Assembly: GCF_019312595.1 (NCBI RefSeq)
Contig: NZ_JAHWDQ010000002.1
Location: 62,001 to 126,000 of the forward strand
Direction: 5' to 3'
DNA length: 64,000 nucleotides
Source of the DNA: Zhongshania aquimaris
Lineage (GTDB): Bacteria; Pseudomonadota; Gammaproteobacteria; Pseudomonadales; Spongiibacteraceae
A program made the position numbers and the translations under genes. Every line of letters starts with the position of its first letter. Positions within the stretch are counted from its first letter, which is position 1. Shown in pieces: positions 35,139 to 43,562 of the stretch. Below the pieces are notes generated by a model. That model did no database searches and had not been told where the DNA came from. It saw only the letters and a program-made list of their open reading frames with translations.

Positions 35139-36383
35139 ATGAAGACAGCCACTGCTGCTCTCGAAAATAATATCGGTACTGGCTGGTGGGCGAAGCGCCA
35201 ACAGCAAATGGTTGCGAAAGTTCTCGCCCCACTATCACATGCAAAGCGAGGTGTTTTGCGGCTCACCCTGCCCAACGGCAACAGCATTGAATTCGGCGAA
35301 CACCCCTGCGATCATTTCAACCCCGTGATTGTGCTGCACAACTGGAAGGCTGTACGCAAAGCCTTTACCGGCGGCTCAGTGGGCTGGAGTGAAGCGTATA
35401 TGGATGGCGACTGGGACAGCCCCGACGTCGCGATGTTAGTGGAATGGATTGTCATTAACGAAGACTATTTTGGCGGCATGCTGGACAGTGGCAAAATCGA
35501 GGGTGCCTTCCAAAAGTGGCGGCATCAACGCAATGCCAATAGCAAACGTGGCAGCCGACGCAATATTTCCTATCACTACGACTTAGGTAATGAATTTTAC
35601 CAGCAGTGGCTAGATCCCAGCATGACCTACTCGGCTGCCTATTACACCGACGATCATCAAACGCTGGCCGAAGCGCAGTACGCTAAATATCAGCGGATCA
35701 TAGATCTGCTTGATATCAAAGACGGCGACCGCATTCTCGAAATCGGCTGCGGTTGGGGCGGGTTTGCGGAACAAGTCTGCAGCCAAAAGAAAGTCTCCCT
35801 GCATGGCATCACGCTTTCTGAGCGACAGCTAGAGTTTGCTCAACAGCGCTTAGCCAAAACGGCGACACTGGGCAGTGCCGAGTTCAGTCTCACCGACTAT
35901 CGCGATACCAAGGGTGAGTACGACCACATTGTCTCTATTGAGATGCTAGAAGCGGTGGGCGAAAAATATTGGCCAAATTACTTCGAGACTGTCTGCAAGC
36001 GCCTCAAGCCGGGTGGCAAAGCCTCGGTGCAAATTATCACCATTGAAGACAAACGTTTTGCGCAGTACAGCACTAATCCCGACTTTATTCAGACCTATAT
36101 TTTCCCCGGCGGCATGCTGCCAACACCAAACATCTTCAAGAAACAAGCGGAACTAGCGGGCTTGAGTGTCGCCGATGAAGAAGCCTTCGGCTTAGACTAT
36201 GCCCGCACCCTCCGTGAGTGGGGCGATAAATTCCATCAGCGATGGGAAGAGATTGCGCCACTGGGCTTTGATAAACGCTTTCAAAGAATGTGGCATTACT
36301 ATTTAACTTATTGCGAGGGCGGCTTCCGCGGTAATTCCATCGACGTTTATCAGTTCGTGCTGGAAAAGCCAGCGCAACATTAG
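35139..36383 (+). CDS. cfa: Cyclopropane-fatty-acyl-phospholipid synthase family methyltransferase
   Basis: A SAM-dependent enzyme that methylenates or methylates double bonds of acyl chains in membrane phospholipids. The 414 residues include an N-terminal lipid-binding domain (EAYMDGDWDS near 85-94) and YHYDLGNEFYQQWLDPSMTYSAAY. The SAM motif I LEIGCGWGGF is at 200-209, with SIEMLEAVG next and FPGGMLPT in the C-terminal half. All these fit the CFA synthase family. In this operon type the enzyme may make modified fatty acids other than plain cyclopropanes (for example furan precursors in Rhodobacter), which is inference. The gene follows DUF1365 by 28 bases and ends at a strong terminator. 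Confidence 0.92.
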   Translation: MKTATAALENNIGTGWWAKRQQQMVAKVLAPLSHAKRGVLRLTLPNGNSIEFGEHPCDHFNPVIVLHNWKAVRKAFTGGSVGWSEAYMDGDWDSPDVAMLVEWIVINEDYFGGMLDSGKIEGAFQKWRHQRNANSKRGSRRNISYHYDLGNEFYQQWLDPSMTYSAAYYTDDHQTLAEAQYAKYQRIIDLLDIKDGDRILEIGCGWGGFAEQVCSQKKVSLHGITLSERQLEFAQQRLAKTATLGSAEFSLTDYRDTKGEYDHIVSIEMLEAVGEKYWPNYFETVCKRLKPGGKASVQIITIEDKRFAQYSTNPDFIQTYIFPGGMLPTPNIFKKQAELAGLSVADEEAFGLDYARTLREWGDKFHQRWEEIAPLGFDKRFQRMWHYYLTYCEGGFRGNSIDVYQFVLEKPAQH

Positions 36384-36400
36384 CGAGCGGTTAAAACAGC

Positions 36401-36440
36401 AATAAAAAAGGCCGCGCGAATGTAGCGGCCTTTTTTATTG
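36401..36440. terminator. Bidirectional terminator between cfa and fabH-like gene
   Basis: Stem GGCCGC/GCGGCC (36410-36415 with 36425-36430) is flanked by an A-run on the left and six T on the right. It can end both the plus-strand cfa operon and the minus-strand ketoacyl synthase gene. Confidence 0.85.
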
Positions 36441-36453
36441 CCAGTGAGAAAAG

Positions 36454-37545
36454 CTACTTCGCTTTTTCCGCCACTGCCGCTCGACAGCCCTCAACCCAAG
36501 GCATAAGTAGTTCCAGGGCTGTTTTGTCATTTTCTGGCAGCTCGTCGTGACACTCCGCCAATGGCCTAATCCGTGAGCCCCATTTAATGACCGCAGCGCC
36601 CCAGGTTAAACCTGCGCCAAAGGCGGCGGTTAAAATTTTATCACCCGGTTGAATACGGCCCTCTTCCAAGGCTTCGCATAATGCAATCGGCACGGTAGCA
36701 GCGGACGTATTGCCGTACTTCTCTATATTAACCACCACCTTTTCCGGTGGGGATTTCATTCGTTTCGCCAAGGTATCGATAATTCTTAAATTTGCTTGAT
36801 GCGGAACCAAGAGGTCAATTTGCTCGGGCTCTAATGCCAACTTCTCCAGCACACTGGTGATGGCCTGCCCCATGCCGCGAACCGCTCGTTTGAAAATTTC
36901 TTGACCCTCAAAATTCACATCAAAAAAACCGTCAACTCCAGCAAAGCGCTCGCGTACCGTACCTGAATCTCGCGCCGCTAATATATCTCGCGCTTCGCCG
37001 TCGCAGCCCAATTTTTCTGCGATCAAACCGCACTCTTCATCGCAGGCCTCTAAGACCACCGCGCCAGCACCATCGCCAAACAGCACCGATACATCCCGTA
37101 TCGTGTAATCGAGAAAGTAAGGAATACGGTCAGCGCCAATGACCAACACCTTTTTCATCGCGCCGCTGCGAATCATAGCGGTGCCGATACTCAAACCGTA
37201 TACAAAGCCGGTGCACGCCGCATTAAGGTCAAAAACCGCTGCATTCACCGCGCCAATACTGGCCTGAACAAAAGACGCCGCATTGGGTATTAATGTGTCG
37301 GGACACGCTGTGCCTAAAATCACCATATCTAATTCGGCTGCATCTAAACCCGCAGCGGCTAAGGCGCGCTTAGCAGCCAAACTAGCGAGCGTCGCGGTAG
37401 ACACATGGGAAATACGGCGCTCTTTTATGCCAGTACGTGTTGAGATCCACTCGTCAGAGGTATCTAGAAACGTGGCCAAATCTTCGTTGCTAAGCACCGC
37501 AGGCGGCAAGCATTTTCCCCAACCTGTGATATTCGCAAATTGCAT
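36454..37545 (-). CDS. Ketoacyl-ACP synthase III (FabH family)
   Basis: A 363-residue condensing enzyme. The triad is intact: Cys111 in NAACTGFVYG, His249 in VPHQANLR and Asn279 in YGNTSAA. The start ITGWGKCLPPAVLSNEDL and DTSDEWISTRTGIKERRIS are typical FabH. It is about 40 residues longer than E. coli FabH, with a charged helical tail after VIKWGSRIRP. Such tailed FabH paralogs are common in pseudomonads and their primer preference is unknown, so it may or may not be the housekeeping initiation enzyme. It diverges from a TetR gene over a 199-base gap. Confidence 0.9.
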   Translation of the reverse strand: MQFANITGWGKCLPPAVLSNEDLATFLDTSDEWISTRTGIKERRISHVSTATLASLAAKRALAAAGLDAAELDMVILGTACPDTLIPNAASFVQASIGAVNAAVFDLNAACTGFVYGLSIGTAMIRSGAMKKVLVIGADRIPYFLDYTIRDVSVLFGDGAGAVVLEACDEECGLIAEKLGCDGEARDILAARDSGTVRERFAGVDGFFDVNFEGQEIFKRAVRGMGQAITSVLEKLALEPEQIDLLVPHQANLRIIDTLAKRMKSPPEKVVVNIEKYGNTSAATVPIALCEALEEGRIQPGDKILTAAFGAGLTWGAAVIKWGSRIRPLAECHDELPENDKTALELLMPWVEGCRAAVAEKAK

Positions 37546-37744
37546 AATGGCCTCTTATTCTGTGTGAATGATCGGCATTATGCCGAGCAATGTTAGCACT
37601 GTCACCCAGCCGACAAGGGCGAAACGGGCAAAATTGACAGCAGAACTACGTACAATCCCCTATAAAATAAGCACCTTTTAGACGCAAAGACAAGATTACA
37701 ACATGCTAAGATAGTGACACTGCAAATTTAGCAAGGTGCAAAGG

Positions 37745-38323
37745 ATGAAAACAAACAAACGCTGGGGAAACGGAGCCAGGGTAGATGATCTCGACACTGG
37801 TAAAAAAATCCTTCTCAAATCCGCCGTTGATTGTTTCATTACCAAAGGCATCAAATCCACGACGATAGAAGATGTAGCCAAAGTGGCGAACGTCACTCGT
37901 CGCACGGTATATCGCTATTTTAACGGCAAGTCGGACATCATTGCCGCGCTAATTGATATCGAGCGCGAACGCATGTTCGTCAAAATTTACGATATTGCCA
38001 AACTGTACGACAATAACTTCCCCTTAATGCTCGAAGAGTGCATATGGTTTGCGGCCAGCTATAAACCGCCTGAAGCTGGTAAATTGGATCTTGTTTCGGG
38101 TGCGAATGGCCCAGAAACCGCACCGCATATAGACACAGATGAGTCTGTTGAGCACTGGCGCGAGCTACTAAAAGAACCATTAGAAGCTTACAACGCGCGT
38201 AACAATCGTAGCGTAGATCTCGAAGACCTCATTCCAATTGTCGGTCGGCTGGTACTCTCCTATCGCCAATTGCCCTCTACGAAAGAACAATTCAAAGCCA
38301 GCCTCAAAGCACTAGCGCTTTAA
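37745..38323 (+). CDS. TetR family transcriptional regulator
   Basis: A 192-residue repressor-type protein. The N-terminal helix-turn-helix reads ITKGIKSTTIEDVAKVANVTRRTVYRYFNGKSDI, the canonical TetR signature. The C-terminal ligand-binding half shows no close match that I recognise. I favour the ATG at 37745 with AAGG nine bases upstream over a GTG at 37736. It is followed by a hairpin and two acyl-CoA dehydrogenase genes and diverges from a ketoacyl synthase gene, so the likely effector is an acyl-CoA. That is inference. Confidence 0.9.
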   Translation: MKTNKRWGNGARVDDLDTGKKILLKSAVDCFITKGIKSTTIEDVAKVANVTRRTVYRYFNGKSDIIAALIDIERERMFVKIYDIAKLYDNNFPLMLEECIWFAASYKPPEAGKLDLVSGANGPETAPHIDTDESVEHWRELLKEPLEAYNARNNRSVDLEDLIPIVGRLVLSYRQLPSTKEQFKASLKALAL

Positions 38324-38326
38324 TCA

Positions 38327-38347
38327 CAGCGGGCAATTTGCCCGCTG
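38327..38347 (+). terminator. Hairpin after TetR gene, no T-run
   Basis: A 9-bp perfect stem CAGCGGGCA/TGCCCGCTG (38327-38335 with 38339-38347) with an ATT loop lies directly after the TetR stop. No T-run follows. Confidence 0.45.
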
Positions 38348-38452
38348 GCCCCATCCGGTATTCTCTTGGTCAATTTTGCTATTGTGCCTTATTAGCCAGC
38401 CGCCTAAGCTTCGGAGCATCGTAATTCCGCGTCAGATGCAAAGGGGCAAGCT

Positions 38453-39538
38453 ATGAATTTCGACTTTTCTGACGACCAGAAAAATATCCAGGATCAAGCG
38501 CGATCAATGTTGGCTAAAGAGTGCAATAGCAGCGTTGTACGCCAAGTTATTGATACCAACAGCGGCTTTGATGAGGCCTTATGGCAGCAAATTATTGCCT
38601 TGGGCTGGCCAGCTATTAGTATCCCAGAGCAGCACGGCGGTCTCGGCCTCAGCTATCTCGAACTATGCGTTATCGCTACCGAATTGGGCCGCTCTCTGGC
38701 GCCGGTGCCGTTTATCGCCTCGGTGTATCTCGGCACCGAAATCATCAAAGCTGCAGCATCAGAGCAACAACAAGCTGAATGGCTACCAGAACTGGCAAGC
38801 GGAGAAGTGATTAGTACGGTGGCGATTGGCAGCGATAAGTCATCCTGCCGCGCAAGCAACGACACCCTCAATGGCAGTAAATCAGCGGTCTTACACGGTA
38901 TGATTGCAAATCGCGCTATTGTCGCCGCTAGCGACGAGCAAGATGAACTGCAGTTATATCTGGTGGATTTACACCACAATAGTATTCAGTGTACAACTCA
39001 GAATAGCCTCGACCCAAGCTTGCCGCGTGCGGAGCTGGTTTTTAACAACACGCCCGCGATCAAGCTTAGCGGCACACTCTCTGCCAAAGCTGCGATAAGT
39101 CGTGTTTTCGACCGGGCGGCGGTCTTGCTGGCATTTGAACAAGTCGGTGGCTGCGAAGCCGCCATCGACATGGCCAAAGCCTACACCACCGATCGCTACG
39201 CCTTTGGTCGCCAAGTCGCCTCATTTCAGGCTATTAAACACAAGCTGGCCGATATGTTTGTGGCAAAAGAACTCGCCAAGTCCAATGCCTATTACGGCGC
39301 GTGGGCGCTGTCCGCCGATGCTCCAGAACTGGCTCTCGCCGCAGCAACAGCACGGGTTAGCGGCATAGACGCCTACTATCTTTGCAGCAAAGAAAACATA
39401 CAGGCCCACGGCGGCATGGGCTTTACCTGGGAGTTCGACTGCCACCTTTACTACCGTCGCGCACAAGCGCTGTCGACCCTTTTAGGTGGCAATCCCTATT
39501 GGAAAAGCCTGCTTGTCGACCGACTTCTCGCCGCCTAA
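38453..39538 (+). CDS. Acyl-CoA dehydrogenase family protein (first of pair)
   Basis: A 361-residue protein of the acyl-CoA dehydrogenase fold. The N-terminal helix (FSDDQKNIQDQARSML), LGWPAISIPEQHGGLGLSYLE and the C-terminal YAFGRQVASFQAIKHKLADM and QAHGGMGFTWEFDCHLYYRRA are standard. The usual FAD-loop motif (TE.. GSD) is degenerate (VAIGSDKSS), and the position of the classic catalytic Glu near the C-terminus (YEGT) is not conserved (LLGGNP). Such divergent subunits often pair with a second subunit in heteromeric enzymes, for instance in steroid side-chain degradation. The next gene, 28 bases downstream, encodes a plausible partner. Confidence 0.88.
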   Translation: MNFDFSDDQKNIQDQARSMLAKECNSSVVRQVIDTNSGFDEALWQQIIALGWPAISIPEQHGGLGLSYLELCVIATELGRSLAPVPFIASVYLGTEIIKAAASEQQQAEWLPELASGEVISTVAIGSDKSSCRASNDTLNGSKSAVLHGMIANRAIVAASDEQDELQLYLVDLHHNSIQCTTQNSLDPSLPRAELVFNNTPAIKLSGTLSAKAAISRVFDRAAVLLAFEQVGGCEAAIDMAKAYTTDRYAFGRQVASFQAIKHKLADMFVAKELAKSNAYYGAWALSADAPELALAAATARVSGIDAYYLCSKENIQAHGGMGFTWEFDCHLYYRRAQALSTLLGGNPYWKSLLVDRLLAA

Positions 39539-39566
39539 GCCGCCATAGTATTGCTGAGGAATAAGC

Positions 39567-40793
39567 ATGGATTTTAAAGATTCACCTGAACAGGCCGCGT
39601 TTCGCGCCGAAATACGGAGCTGGTTACAAGCCAACGCCACCGCAAAATCTGCGGGTGGCGGACGCAAAGATCAATCCGACGCCTACGAAGATGCCAAAGC
39701 TTGGTATAAAAAAGTCGCCGATGCGGGCTACGCCTGCCTGAATTGGCCCAAACAATACGGCGGCGCTGGCCTCAGCGATATTCACAAAGTCATTTGGTCA
39801 CAAGAAGTCGCAAACTACGCCGAACCCGATGGCTATTTTGTGATTGGTATCGGCAATTGCGGCCCCGCCATCATGCATTTCGCCACAGAGGAGCAGAAAC
39901 AAACGCTGCTGCCACCCATGGCCAGCGCTGAAACGGTGTGGTGCCAAATGTTTTCTGAGCCCAGTGCAGGCTCAGATGTCGCCGGCTTGCGCACCAGCGC
40001 GATCGCTGACGGCGACAATTGGATAATTAACGGCCAAAAAATTTGGACATCCGGCGCGCAGCATTCCGACTACGGCGTAATACTTTGCCGCACCGACCCG
40101 ACTATCTCTAAATATCGCGGTATGACCATGTTCTTTATCGACATGAACCAGCCCGGTGTTGAAGTTAAACCCATCAAACAGATGGACGGCGGCGCCCATT
40201 TCAATGAAGTATTTTTCAATAATGCCGTTATACCCGATGCCTATCGCTTGGGCGAGGTCGGCGGTGGCTGGGGCGCCGCGCTATTGGTGTTAATGAACGA
40301 ACGATTAGCCATTGCTGGTGTTCAACCCGATGGATTCCCAGAGTTTTTACAATTAGTCAAAACCCTGCACATAGACGGCGAGCCAATCAGTGCTAACCCA
40401 GCGGTGCGCGAGCGTCTTGCCGAGTGGTACTACAAACACGCGGGAATAAAGGCATCGACAAACCGCATGCTAACCGCCGTTGCCAAAGGTGGAATGCCTG
40501 GCGCTGAAGCTGCATTAGGTAAGCTGGTGGGCGCGGTAATGAATCAAGATATTGCCGATTACGCGATACAGCTGCTAGGTGACGCCGGCGTTATTTGCGA
40601 GCCAAACATTGCCGAACAACAAGCACACTTCCAAAAAACCGTGCTGTTTTCCCCTGGCATACGTTTAGCAGGCGGTACCGATGAGGTTATGCGCAATGTC
40701 ATTGCCGAACAGGTACTTGGCCTGCCGCAAGAGCCCCGCGCCGACAAAGGCCTCGCATTTAACGAAATACCCAGCGGAAATCAAAGCCGCTGA
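39567..40793 (+). CDS. Acyl-CoA dehydrogenase (second of pair)
   Basis: A 408-residue FAD-dependent dehydrogenase. MFSEPSAGSDVAGLRT and WIINGQKIWTSGAQHSDYG are the FAD/substrate loop motifs. FNEVFFNNAVIPDAYRLGEVGGGW follows, and the C-terminus LAGGTDEVMRNVIAEQVLGLP is the conserved last helix, with Gly in place of the medium-chain YEGT glutamate, as in many members using another base. The start follows GAGGAATAAGC. With the preceding gene it probably forms an alpha/beta enzyme. The substrate is unknown. Confidence 0.92.
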   Translation: MDFKDSPEQAAFRAEIRSWLQANATAKSAGGGRKDQSDAYEDAKAWYKKVADAGYACLNWPKQYGGAGLSDIHKVIWSQEVANYAEPDGYFVIGIGNCGPAIMHFATEEQKQTLLPPMASAETVWCQMFSEPSAGSDVAGLRTSAIADGDNWIINGQKIWTSGAQHSDYGVILCRTDPTISKYRGMTMFFIDMNQPGVEVKPIKQMDGGAHFNEVFFNNAVIPDAYRLGEVGGGWGAALLVLMNERLAIAGVQPDGFPEFLQLVKTLHIDGEPISANPAVRERLAEWYYKHAGIKASTNRMLTAVAKGGMPGAEAALGKLVGAVMNQDIADYAIQLLGDAGVICEPNIAEQQAHFQKTVLFSPGIRLAGGTDEVMRNVIAEQVLGLPQEPRADKGLAFNEIPSGNQSR

Positions 40794-41002
40794 GGCCAAA
40801 TACAGGCTTATCGCGATCCGATTGATATAAAGTGCCCAATCGGGTCGCACTGTGACACAGAAAAACTAGATCTTGTTCACAGTTTTCATACGCGGGTTCA
40901 CTCAGTAAGTGCTTTTCCCTATACTTCAAACAGCTCCTCCCACGTACCTTGATCACTCGGTAAGCGATTTACCAGATCATTAAGTACATGAGGGCGTCAA
41001 CA

Positions 41003-41182
41003 ATGAATAACTCAGGCAAACAAGACAGCGCAATTTTCCATGAAATTCGTCGCAACTTAAGTGCTATCAGCCAATTTGGTAGTAACCGCGCAGAATGGTG
41101 GTTAAACGTCAACTATGCCGAAGTTATTGAAATGCGCGACGCGGTTAGCACGAAATTCAGACAGGTACGGGTTGTAAATTAA
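41003..41182 (+). CDS. Small protein of unknown function
   Basis: A 59-codon frame starting MNNSGKQDSAIFHEIRRNLS and ending KFRQVRVVN. It has a GAGG about nine bases before the ATG and lies 26 bases before yrfG on the same strand. The composition is that of a small soluble, partly helical protein, with WWLNVNYAEVIEMRDAVS in the middle. I recognise no family. The case rests on the ribosome-binding site, codon-like pattern and tight spacing to the next gene. An in-frame ATG at 40988 would add five residues. Confidence 0.5.
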   Translation: MNNSGKQDSAIFHEIRRNLSAISQFGSNRAEWWLNVNYAEVIEMRDAVSTKFRQVRVVN

Positions 41183-41208
41183 TCCCGTGCCATTAACGAT
41201 GGCACCCT

Positions 41209-41874
41209 ATGATTGATTGGCACGCAATTGATACCGTCCTCCTCGATATGGATGGCACCCTGTTAGATCTGCACTACGACAACTTTTTTTGGACCCAACA
41301 CCTACCCCGCCGTTACGCAGACATACACGGCGGCGACCCAGAAAAAATTAACGACCAGCTTATGAGCCGCATCATGGCGGAGAAAGGCTCACTTAACTGG
41401 TATTGCCTGGATTATTGGTCTGATCAGTTAAAACTCGACATTGTTGCGCTTAAACGTGAAGTTGCCCACCTCATCGCCCCGCACCCCAGTACCAATGAGT
41501 TTCTCCATGCACTAAAGGCCAGTCATTGCGACGTGTGGCTGGTTACGAATGCCCATCGCGGCAGCTTAGACCTAAAACTTGAACACACAGATTTGGGTGA
41601 GCATATATCCAAAATCATTAGCTCCCACGAACTCGGCATCCCAAAAGAAGACACGGAGTTTTGGCGCAAGCTACAACAACACTGGCATTTTGACCCCACT
41701 CGCAGTCTGCTCGTCGACGATACCGCCAGCGTTTTAGACTCCGCAGCCGCCTTTGGTATTCGCCACCTGCTTACCTTACGCCAACCAGATAGCAAGCAAG
41801 CCGTGCGGGATTCACTCACCTATCCAGCGGTGTTAAGCTTTGCCGAAGTTTTACCCATTACTCGTCAATCTTGA
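41209..41874 (+). CDS. yrfG: GMP/IMP nucleotidase YrfG (HAD superfamily)
   Basis: A 221-residue HAD phosphatase. The nucleophile motif LLDMDGTLLDLHYDNFFW has Asp13 and Asp15. The WLVTNAHRGSLDLKL motif supplies the Thr/Ser step, and SLLVDDTASVLDSA holds the metal-binding acidic pair. The YDNFFW sequence is characteristic of the YrfG/YrjG group, which dephosphorylates GMP and IMP. In E. coli yrfG precedes hslR and hslO exactly as here, so context and sequence agree. Confidence 0.93.
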   Translation: MIDWHAIDTVLLDMDGTLLDLHYDNFFWTQHLPRRYADIHGGDPEKINDQLMSRIMAEKGSLNWYCLDYWSDQLKLDIVALKREVAHLIAPHPSTNEFLHALKASHCDVWLVTNAHRGSLDLKLEHTDLGEHISKIISSHELGIPKEDTEFWRKLQQHWHFDPTRSLLVDDTASVLDSAAAFGIRHLLTLRQPDSKQAVRDSLTYPAVLSFAEVLPITRQS

Positions 41875-41899
41875 TGACGACGACCAAATTAGCAATGCT

Positions 41900-42301
41900 A
41901 TGAATAAAACACCCCAAAGTGGAATTCGCATCGATAAATGGCTGTGGGCGGCGCGCTTTTTTAAAACCCGCAGCTTGGCGAAACAAGCTATTGAGGGTGG
42001 TAAAGTCCAATACAATGGCGACCGCTGTAAAGTGAGTAAAGAAGTGCAGGTGGGTACCCAACTTACCATTCGCGTTGGCTTCGACACCAAAGTCGTCGAC
42101 ATTATTGCCCTGTCAGACCAGCGCCGCGGTGCACCAGAAGCGGCGCTCTTATACACTGAAACAGCAGAGAGTATCGCCGCCCGGGAGCAAGACGCAGCAG
42201 ACCGCAAGGCACTGGGCAGCGCCTTCGCACATCCCGAGCGCCCGAATAAAAAGCAGCGCCGGCAAATTCATCGCTTTCAGCGTATAACTGACGAAACCTA
42301 G
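41900..42301 (+). CDS. hslR: Ribosome-associated heat shock protein Hsp15
   Basis: Hsp15 binds free 50S subunits carrying nascent chains and helps recycle stalled ribosomes after heat shock. The start at 41900 gives 133 residues, the same as E. coli. The S4 RNA-binding domain RIDKWLWAARFFKTRSLAKQAI (about 10-31) and GGKVQYNG are clear. The C-terminus is basic (PNKKQRRQIHRFQRI). An upstream in-frame ATG at 41840 would overlap yrfG and add residues outside the fold. Confidence 0.95.
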   Translation: MNKTPQSGIRIDKWLWAARFFKTRSLAKQAIEGGKVQYNGDRCKVSKEVQVGTQLTIRVGFDTKVVDIIALSDQRRGAPEAALLYTETAESIAAREQDAADRKALGSAFAHPERPNKKQRRQIHRFQRITDET

Positions 42302-42539
42302 CAAATTGCCGAGTGTTTTGATCCTATTGCCCGGACATCGCTAAGGCGGCTCTCTCAATTTGCTCAATAGCCGTCCGTACTCAGCGTAGGTGAAGATCCT
42401 TTTTGCAGCCCACCTGCTGCAAACCTAGTTATTGTCTAGTGAACTTCAAGCACGCCTCTTATTTCTCGCTGAGCAAAGATAAATTACGCTAGAAGCCGTA
42501 TAATTCCGCCTTTATTAAGTCACCAAAGTCCGTATTCCT

Positions 42540-43391
42540 ATGAGCGACAGCATCAACCGTTTTATTTTCGACAATACCGATGTCCGCGGAGAACACGTTC
42601 GTTTGGAAAAAAGCTATCAAGAAATTCTCACTATCCATCACTACCCACCTGGCGTGGCCAATTTGCTAGGCGAATTTCTTGCTGCGGCCAGCTTGCTGAG
42701 TGCAACCATTAAATTCGAGGGTTCCCTCATTCTGCAAGTTCGCGGTGACGGTGAAATTCCGCTGATTATGGCTGAGGCCAATTCCGAGCGCGAACTCAGG
42801 GCCATCGCCCACGACGCAAATCAGGCAATGAATCTCGACTTTAAAAGTTTAATCGGCAATGGCCAGCTCGCGATGACCATTGAGCCGAAACATGGCAAGC
42901 GCTACCAAGGGATCGTTAGCCTGGCCGGCGACAGCCTTGCGCATTGCTTAGAAGCCTATTTCGAACAAAGCGAGCAACTTTCCACCCGCATTTGGCTTTG
43001 CGCTGACGCAAATAGCGCCGCCGGTCTTATGCTGCAAGAACTACCCAGCAAATCCCCAGACAAAGACCGCTGGCAACACCTCGTTACCATTGCCGATACC
43101 GTAAAAGACGAAGAACTACTCACCCTAAATGCCGACACCTTGCTTTACCGTCTCTACCATCAAGACGCCGTGCGCTTATTCGACGCCAAACCATTGATCG
43201 CGCGCTGTCAGTGCAGCCGCGAACGGGTCGAAAAGGCGCTGATATCTATTGGTCAGGCGGAATTGAACGACATTATTCAAGAACAAGGGCAAATCGAAAC
43301 CAACTGTGAGTTCTGCAATCGCTTATATCAATTTAGCCCGACAGACATCGCTGCCATGTTCGATCAAAACATCCCCATAACGCGGCACTAA
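42540..43391 (+). CDS. hslO: Redox-regulated chaperone Hsp33
   Basis: Hsp33 is a cytosolic holdase switched on by oxidation and unfolding. The 283 residues have the usual N-terminal fold (RFIFDNTDVRGEHVRLEKSY, then HHYPPGVANLLGEFLAA). The zinc redox switch is in the C-terminus, with CxC at Cys223/Cys225 and CxxC at Cys256/Cys259, all four ligands intact. The gap from hslR (238 bases) is long, so it may have its own promoter. Confidence 0.97.
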   Translation: MSDSINRFIFDNTDVRGEHVRLEKSYQEILTIHHYPPGVANLLGEFLAAASLLSATIKFEGSLILQVRGDGEIPLIMAEANSERELRAIAHDANQAMNLDFKSLIGNGQLAMTIEPKHGKRYQGIVSLAGDSLAHCLEAYFEQSEQLSTRIWLCADANSAAGLMLQELPSKSPDKDRWQHLVTIADTVKDEELLTLNADTLLYRLYHQDAVRLFDAKPLIARCQCSRERVEKALISIGQAELNDIIQEQGQIETNCEFCNRLYQFSPTDIAAMFDQNIPITRH

Positions 43392-43562
43392 ATCCGCAAA
43401 AATACCCAAACGCAGATTTATGTGATCAAAGGTTAGCGCTGCTATGGGTTTTTTGTAATAATGGCGCCCCAAATTACCAGCCATCATGGGGGTTCTCCTT
43501 GCTCTCCGACCCCGCTGCTAGACCCAGGCTGCTCTCAGGATTACGTGACAGGAAAACAGAGA

